This document shows positions 12,576 to 15,988 of a stretch of DNA of 15,988 bases, piece after piece. The notes beneath the pieces were generated by a model. It saw only the letters and a list, made by a program, of their open reading frames with translations, was not told where the DNA came from and did no database searches. Source of the stretch: an uncultured Roseiflexaceae bacterium (GTDB taxonomy: Bacteria > Chloroflexota > Chloroflexia > Chloroflexales > Roseiflexaceae). A program made the position numbers and the translations under genes. The stretch lies in NCBI GenBank assembly GCA_937974195.1, contig CALJIC010000177.1, forward strand, positions 1 to 15,988, read 5' to 3'. The stretch's first letter is position 1; the number at the start of each line of letters is the position of its first letter.

Positions 12576-14408
12576 ATGTACTTCGATGCTCTGACTCTCG
12601 CGGCCGTGGCCGGTGAGCTGCGCGAGACGGTCGTCGGCGGACGTGTCCAGCGTGTGGTCATGACTGGCCCGCTCAGCGTTGCGCTTGAGATCTACGCCGG
12701 GCACCGCCGTCACTATCTGCTGATCTCCGCGCACCCGCGCTTCGCGCGAGTCCACCTGAGCGAGGCCAAGCCATCGCGTGGCGTAGAGACCCAGCCGCCG
12801 CTGCTGCTGCTGCTGCGCAAGTACGTGCTGCGCGGCTGGATCGTCGGGCTTGAGCAGCCAGATCTCGAGCGGGTGTTGGTGATTAGTATAGCCAAACGCC
12901 CGCCGAAGCGCAACACGGGCGCCGAGGGGGCGCCCGGCGCGCAGCTAGACGCCCAGCCCGACCTCGACGACGACGAGGAGGAGGACGGGCACGCCGCAGG
13001 GCTCCCGGCGCCGGACGAGGATGTCGTTCGCTCGGAGCTGGTCGTCGAGGTGATGGATCAGCGCAGCAATATCGTGCTGGTGGGCGACGACAACGTCATC
13101 CTCGGCTGCGCGCGCCCGGTGACGCCGCAGATGAGCCGCCGCCCGATCCTGCCGCGCGAGCCCTACGAGCTGCCCCCGCCCCAGGAGAAGCGCGACCCGC
13201 GCACGATCACGGCCAACGGGGTGCGCTCGCTGCTGGCCGAGGGGGGCGGCGCGCCAGCGGCGGGGCCCGCGCCGCGCGCCAAGCCGCAGGACCTGGCCAG
13301 GGCGCTGGTCGGCGCCTACCGCGGCCTGTCGCCGCTCGCCGCGCGCGAGGCGGTGTTCCGCGCCGTCGGCCGCGCTGACGCGCCGCTCGCGCCGGACCTG
13401 CCCTGGGAGCAGGTGGCCGCCCAGGTGCGGGCGCTCGTCACCGCGCCTCCGGAGCCCAGCCTGGCGCCGGGCGAAGATGGGCCGGCGGCGTTCGCCCCCT
13501 ACATGCTCACCCACCTGCCGGGCGCACGCCCGGTCGCCTCGATCAGCGCCGCGCTGGAGGCCTACTACGCCCCGCGCGAGCAGCTCACGGCGCACCACCA
13601 GCGGCGGAGCGCGCTGCGCGCGCGCCTGCAGGGCGCCCGCGAGCGGCTTGAGCGCCAGCGGCGCGCGCTCGCGACCGAGCTCGAGCGCGCCCGCGAGCTC
13701 GACCGGCTGCGCTGGGAGGGCGAGATGATCTTCGCCTTCATGCACGAGCTCGCCCCGCGGCAGTCCGAGCTAGTGGTAGAGGGGCGGACGATCGCGCTCG
13801 ACCCGCGCAAGAGCCCGGTGGAGAACGCCCAGGAGCGCTTCCGCGCCTACGACAAGGCCAAGGGCGCGCTCGAGGGCGTCCCGGAGCGCCTGCGCGAGGT
13901 CGAGGCCAAGCTCGCCGGGCTCGACGAGACCCTGGCGCTGCTGGAGCTCGCCGAGGGCTACGAGCAGATCGAGGCCATCGCCCGCGAGGCGGTGGCGGAG
14001 GGGTACCTGCCAGCCGACGGCCAGTCGCGCAAGGCCAAGCCGCCCCGCCCGCTGCCGCCCCTGCGCCTCGAGTCCAGCGACGGCTACACGATCTACGTCG
14101 GTCGCAGCGCCGGCCAGAACGAGCAGGTCACGTTCCGGCTCGGCGCCCCGGACGACCTGTGGCTGCACGCGCGCGGCGTCCCGGGCGCCCACGTGATCAT
14201 CAAGAGCGGCGGGCGCGAGGTCCCGGAGCGCACGCTGCTGGAGGCGGCTGGGCTGGCGGCGTTCTTCAGCGCGCGGCGGACGGACGCGAGCGTCGAGGTG
14301 GAGATCGCGCCCCGCCGCCAGGTCCGCCGGGTGCGCGGCGGCCCCGCGGGCCTCGTCACCTACCACGCCGAGCGCGCGCTGCGCGTGGCGCCCCGGCCGC
14401 CCTGGTAG
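12576..14408 (+). CDS. rqcH: Ribosome quality control protein RqcH (NFACT family)
   Basis: RqcH/Rqc2 binds stalled 50S-peptidyl-tRNA and, in Bacillus subtilis, recruits tRNA-Ala to add C-terminal Ala tails that mark nascent chains for degradation; older annotations say fibronectin-binding protein. The 610-residue protein has an NFACT-N domain (about 1-200), a helical and coiled-coil middle (about 330-475) and the C-terminal NFACT-R domain (about 500-605). NFACT-R shows YVGRSAGQNEQVTF, DDLWLHARGVPGAHV and VEVEIAPRRQVRRVRG. At the functionally important Asp-Arg pair of NFACT-N this protein has E98-R99 (DLERVLVI). An acidic low-complexity insert (about 113-150, including DDDEEED) interrupts NFACT-N. 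The ATG was chosen because family homology begins there (MYFDALTLAAVAGEL) and a promoter stands immediately upstream; there is no Shine-Dalgarno. The frame is open further upstream, but only as a shadow of gmk. Confidence 0.93.
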   Translation: MYFDALTLAAVAGELRETVVGGRVQRVVMTGPLSVALEIYAGHRRHYLLISAHPRFARVHLSEAKPSRGVETQPPLLLLLRKYVLRGWIVGLEQPDLERVLVISIAKRPPKRNTGAEGAPGAQLDAQPDLDDDEEEDGHAAGLPAPDEDVVRSELVVEVMDQRSNIVLVGDDNVILGCARPVTPQMSRRPILPREPYELPPPQEKRDPRTITANGVRSLLAEGGGAPAAGPAPRAKPQDLARALVGAYRGLSPLAAREAVFRAVGRADAPLAPDLPWEQVAAQVRALVTAPPEPSLAPGEDGPAAFAPYMLTHLPGARPVASISAALEAYYAPREQLTAHHQRRSALRARLQGARERLERQRRALATELERARELDRLRWEGEMIFAFMHELAPRQSELVVEGRTIALDPRKSPVENAQERFRAYDKAKGALEGVPERLREVEAKLAGLDETLALLELAEGYEQIEAIAREAVAEGYLPADGQSRKAKPPRPLPPLRLESSDGYTIYVGRSAGQNEQVTFRLGAPDDLWLHARGVPGAHVIIKSGGREVPERTLLEAAGLAAFFSARRTDASVEVEIAPRRQVRRVRGGPAGLVTYHAERALRVAPRPPW

Positions 14409-14425
14409 CGCCCGTGTACAACGAC

Positions 14426-14455
14426 GATCGCCCCAGCGGACGCCGGGGCGATCGA
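14426..14455. terminator. Hairpin between convergent rqcH and the pilin gene
   Basis: Perfect 10-bp arms CGATCGCCCC (14426-14435) and GGGGCGATCG (14446-14455) enclose a 10-nt loop. The hairpin starts 17 nt after the rqcH stop and lies 25 nt past the 3' end of the minus-strand pilin gene. It is well placed as a shared bidirectional terminator, although no T-run follows on either strand. Confidence 0.65.
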
Positions 14456-14480
14456 GGTGCGAAGAACAAGTGCAGCAACG

Positions 14481-14693
14481 CTAGTTGAGGACTTCGTCCA
14501 GGCCTTCGACGATGCGTTGGTACCAGAGCCCGCTGACCGTCTGGCCAACGAGGGTGAGAATGCCGACACACGCCACCGCGATCAGCACCAGGATCATGCC
14601 GTACTCAACGAGGCCCTGTCCCGTGTTGTAGGCCAGGAGCACGCGGTAGATTCGGCGCCGGACCATGTGATGAAGCGAAGATAGGCGCCGCAT
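14481..14693 (-). CDS. Flp family type IVb pilin, orphan
   Basis: A 70-residue Flp/Fap-type prepilin. After a basic leader (MRRLSSLHHMVRRRIYRV) comes NTGQGLVEYGMILVLIAV, matching the type IVb pattern. Prepilin peptidase would cut after G25, placing Glu at +5 and Tyr at +6, and leave a mature 45-residue protein whose first half is the assembly helix. The ATG at 14693 is preceded by an exceptionally strong Shine-Dalgarno: AAAGGAGGTGATC (minus strand, 14712-14700) is a perfect 13-nt complement of the 16S rRNA 3' tail. The core GGAGG is 11 nt from the ATG. No tad genes or prepilin peptidase (TadV/CpaA) are in the window, so secretion must depend on genes elsewhere. A Met at residue 10 is a less likely start. 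Confidence 0.85.
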   Translation of the reverse strand: MRRLSSLHHMVRRRIYRVLLAYNTGQGLVEYGMILVLIAVACVGILTLVGQTVSGLWYQRIVEGLDEVLN

Positions 14694-14932
14694 GCGAATG
14701 ATCACCTCCTTTGCGTGGATGTAGTAGGACGACGAAGACGGAAGTGATGAGCCACGCGCGGCGGGCGCCGCACGCTGACTCGCTTTCAGTATATCAAAGA
14801 GATGCAATAGCCCTTCGGTCCCAGATTGGTTAGTCCTGTTGGCTACTGACACAACTGACGCGGTAGGACGAAGCCTCCCCAGCCTCTCCCTCTCTCGCCG
14901 CTCTGGCCGCGTCACTTGCAAAGGGGTGTCAC
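14694..14932. promoter_or_regulatory. Divergent leader region with pilin promoter at 14788-14793
   Basis: This is the non-coding gap between the divergent pilin and small membrane protein genes. On the minus strand TGATATACT (-10 hexamer TATACT at 14788-14793 with TGn extension) sits in the most AT-rich patch and would give the pilin mRNA a leader of about 90 nt. A matching -35 is lacking. For the plus-strand gene no clear promoter was found; several TTGG strings around 14826-14840 lack a good -10 partner. Confidence 0.4.
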
Positions 14933-15163
14933 ATGTTTCGCCGCAAGATGGCCCCAAGCGCCGATACGTCCGCGCCGATGCCGGGAGTGCTCGATCAAGC
15001 GAAGGTGGTGCTGCGTGTCGAGACGCTGCCGTTCTGGCTGTTCTGGCAGAACCTGCTCGCGCTCCGGCCCTGGTGGCCGGTGGTGGTGCCGTTCCTGATC
15101 TGGTACGCGAGGCGCTCGTACCGGCGCGAGCGCGCGAAGCTGCGCGGCGAGCCGGCCCGCTAG
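14933..15163 (+). CDS. Small single-TM protein of unknown function
   Basis: A 76-residue protein that I do not recognise. AAGGGG (14921-14926) stands 6 nt before the ATG. After a short polar N-terminus and a helix (DQAKVVLRVETLP) there is one aromatic-rich hydrophobic segment (FWLFWQNLLALRPWWPVVVPFLIWY, roughly 34-58). It is followed at once by a strongly basic tail (ARRSYRRERAKLRGEPAR). By the positive-inside rule the tail would be cytoplasmic, giving an N-out or re-entrant topology. Tryptophan content is high (five in the segment). It lies between the pilin gene and rplY, and its relation to either is unknown. A chance frame is possible but the ribosome-binding site and composition argue for a real gene. 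Confidence 0.6.
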   Translation: MFRRKMAPSADTSAPMPGVLDQAKVVLRVETLPFWLFWQNLLALRPWWPVVVPFLIWYARRSYRRERAKLRGEPAR

Positions 15164-15204
15164 AGCGCATCTGCACAGGCCAGCCGCGCGCCGGCCGAGG
15201 GCAC

Positions 15205-15233
15205 TTGCGCGCTTGGTCCCAGTGTGCTAAACT
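15205..15233 (+). promoter_or_regulatory. rplY promoter
   Basis: TTGCGC (15205-15210) and TAAACT (15228-15233) are separated by exactly 17 bp. The predicted start near 15240 leaves a leader of about 70 nt before the rplY ATG. No binding site or stem that would explain autoregulation was seen in the leader. Confidence 0.55.
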
Positions 15234-15310
15234 GCCGCTTTTGGAGCTATCGGGCAAGTTCCCTTAGCTTTGGCGAAGGTATTTGCAACTCATAGGAGCA
15301 GCTCACAGTC

Positions 15311-15970
15311 ATGGCGGAGCGATTCACGCTGAGCCTCGAGCCGCGCACCGTGCTCGGCAAGAAGGTGAAGGCCCTGCGGCGCCGGGGGATTATGCCGGCG
15401 ACCGTCTACGGCCGGGGTGTCGAGCCGATCGCCGTCCAGGTGGATGCGCGGGTGTTCAACGATCTCTACCGCAAGGCCGGGCGGACAAGCGTGGTGGACC
15501 TGCAGATCCCCGGGCAGCGGCCGCTGTCGGCCTTCATCCACATGCTGCAGCGCCACCCGGTGACCCGCGAGATCCTCCACGCCGACTTCCGGGTGGTCGA
15601 CCTCCGCACCGAGCTGGTGGTGGCGGTTCCGGTCCAAGTCACAGGCGAGTCCCCGCTGGTGGCGCGGGGCGACGCGATCATCAACCTGGTGCACTCGACG
15701 CTCAACGTTCGGGCGCTCCCCACCGACGTGCCCTCGGCGATCACGGTGGATATCAGCGGGCTGGATAGCTTCGACAAGAACATCCACGTGCGCGACATCG
15801 AGCTGCCGGAGAAGGTGACGATCGAGTTGGACCCGGACGAGATGGTGGTGACTCTCACGGCCGCCCGCGTCGTCGCCGAGGAGGAGGCGGAGGCGGAGGC
15901 GCCTGCCGAGGAGGAGGCCGCCGAGCCCGAGCTCGTGCGCGAGCGCGAGGAGGAGGAGAGCGAGGAGTAA
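15311..15970 (+). CDS. rplY: 50S ribosomal protein L25, TL5/CTC type
   Basis: L25 binds 5S rRNA in the large ribosomal subunit. The 219-residue product is the long TL5/CTC form: an N-terminal L25 domain (about 5-93, including RTVLGKKVKALRRRGIMPATVYGRG and HPVTREILHADF) and a C-terminal beta domain (about 95-188, including VPVQVTGESP and ITVDISGL). It ends in a Glu/Ala-rich acidic tail of about 30 residues, common in this group. AGGAG (15294-15298) is 12 nt from the ATG, rather far, but no better start is available. Peptidyl-tRNA hydrolase (pth) often follows rplY in bacteria; the 18 nt left in the window cannot show it. Confidence 0.95.
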   Translation: MAERFTLSLEPRTVLGKKVKALRRRGIMPATVYGRGVEPIAVQVDARVFNDLYRKAGRTSVVDLQIPGQRPLSAFIHMLQRHPVTREILHADFRVVDLRTELVVAVPVQVTGESPLVARGDAIINLVHSTLNVRALPTDVPSAITVDISGLDSFDKNIHVRDIELPEKVTIELDPDEMVVTLTAARVVAEEEAEAEAPAEEEAAEPELVREREEEESEE

Positions 15971-15988
15971 CGCCCTTGCTCATCGAGC

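Noticed and set aside
14700..14712. Sequence identical to the 16S rRNA 3' tail (GATCACCTCCTTT)
   Set aside because: Preceding bases do not match 16S rRNA. It is best read as the Shine-Dalgarno of the minus-strand pilin gene.

Overview
The window is a stretch of GC-rich bacterial chromosome made almost entirely of conserved housekeeping and cell-envelope genes. Protein family content, gene order and the look of the proteins (RqcH, a PgpH-type 7TM-HD protein, Gram-positive-style DgkA, a short Flp pilin, TL5/CTC-type L25) suggest a member of the Chloroflexota, probably class Chloroflexia. That placement is inference, because no rRNA or marker comparison is possible here. No tRNA, rRNA, CRISPR array, transposase or phage gene was seen.

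Layout. 1-208 is non-coding and holds two strong hairpins downstream of holB. holB (DNA polymerase III delta', minus) is divergent from a single-domain response regulator (plus) that lacks its phosphoacceptor aspartate. Next come fabF (minus), with an unusual acidic N-terminal extension, and uppP (minus), each behind its own extended -10 promoter. A 107-residue protein of unknown function (plus) converges on a membrane-anchored or secreted phospholipase-D-superfamily protein (minus) across a perfect 14-bp hairpin. 6206-6742 is a repeat-bearing intergenic island.

From 12539 down to 6743 there is one co-directional minus-strand series: gmk, yqeY, pgpH, ybeY, dgkA and a GT4-type glycosyltransferase. 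The yqeY-pgpH-ybeY-dgkA part matches the well-known Firmicute order (yqeY ... phoH-pgpH-ybeY-dgkA-cdd-era), but phoH is missing between yqeY and pgpH, and a glycosyltransferase follows dgkA instead of cdd/era. rqcH (plus) is divergent from gmk across 36 bp. It has a perfect TATAAT only 9 bp before its ATG, so its mRNA is probably leaderless. After a bidirectional hairpin come an orphan Flp-type pilin (minus), a small single-TM protein (plus) and rplY (L25, plus).

How the genes fit together. Ribosome maintenance and quality control (ybeY, rqcH, rplY), lipid carrier and lipid turnover (uppP, dgkA, fabF, the PLD-like protein), c-di-AMP turnover (pgpH) and nucleotide supply (gmk) sit together. 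This is an ordinary core-genome region. I see no clearly new multi-gene system. The points most worth a second look are the pseudo-receiver, the FabF N-terminal extension, the probably leaderless rqcH with a Glu-Arg in place of the family's Asp-Arg motif, and the dispersed hairpin/inverted-repeat elements in the intergenic spaces.
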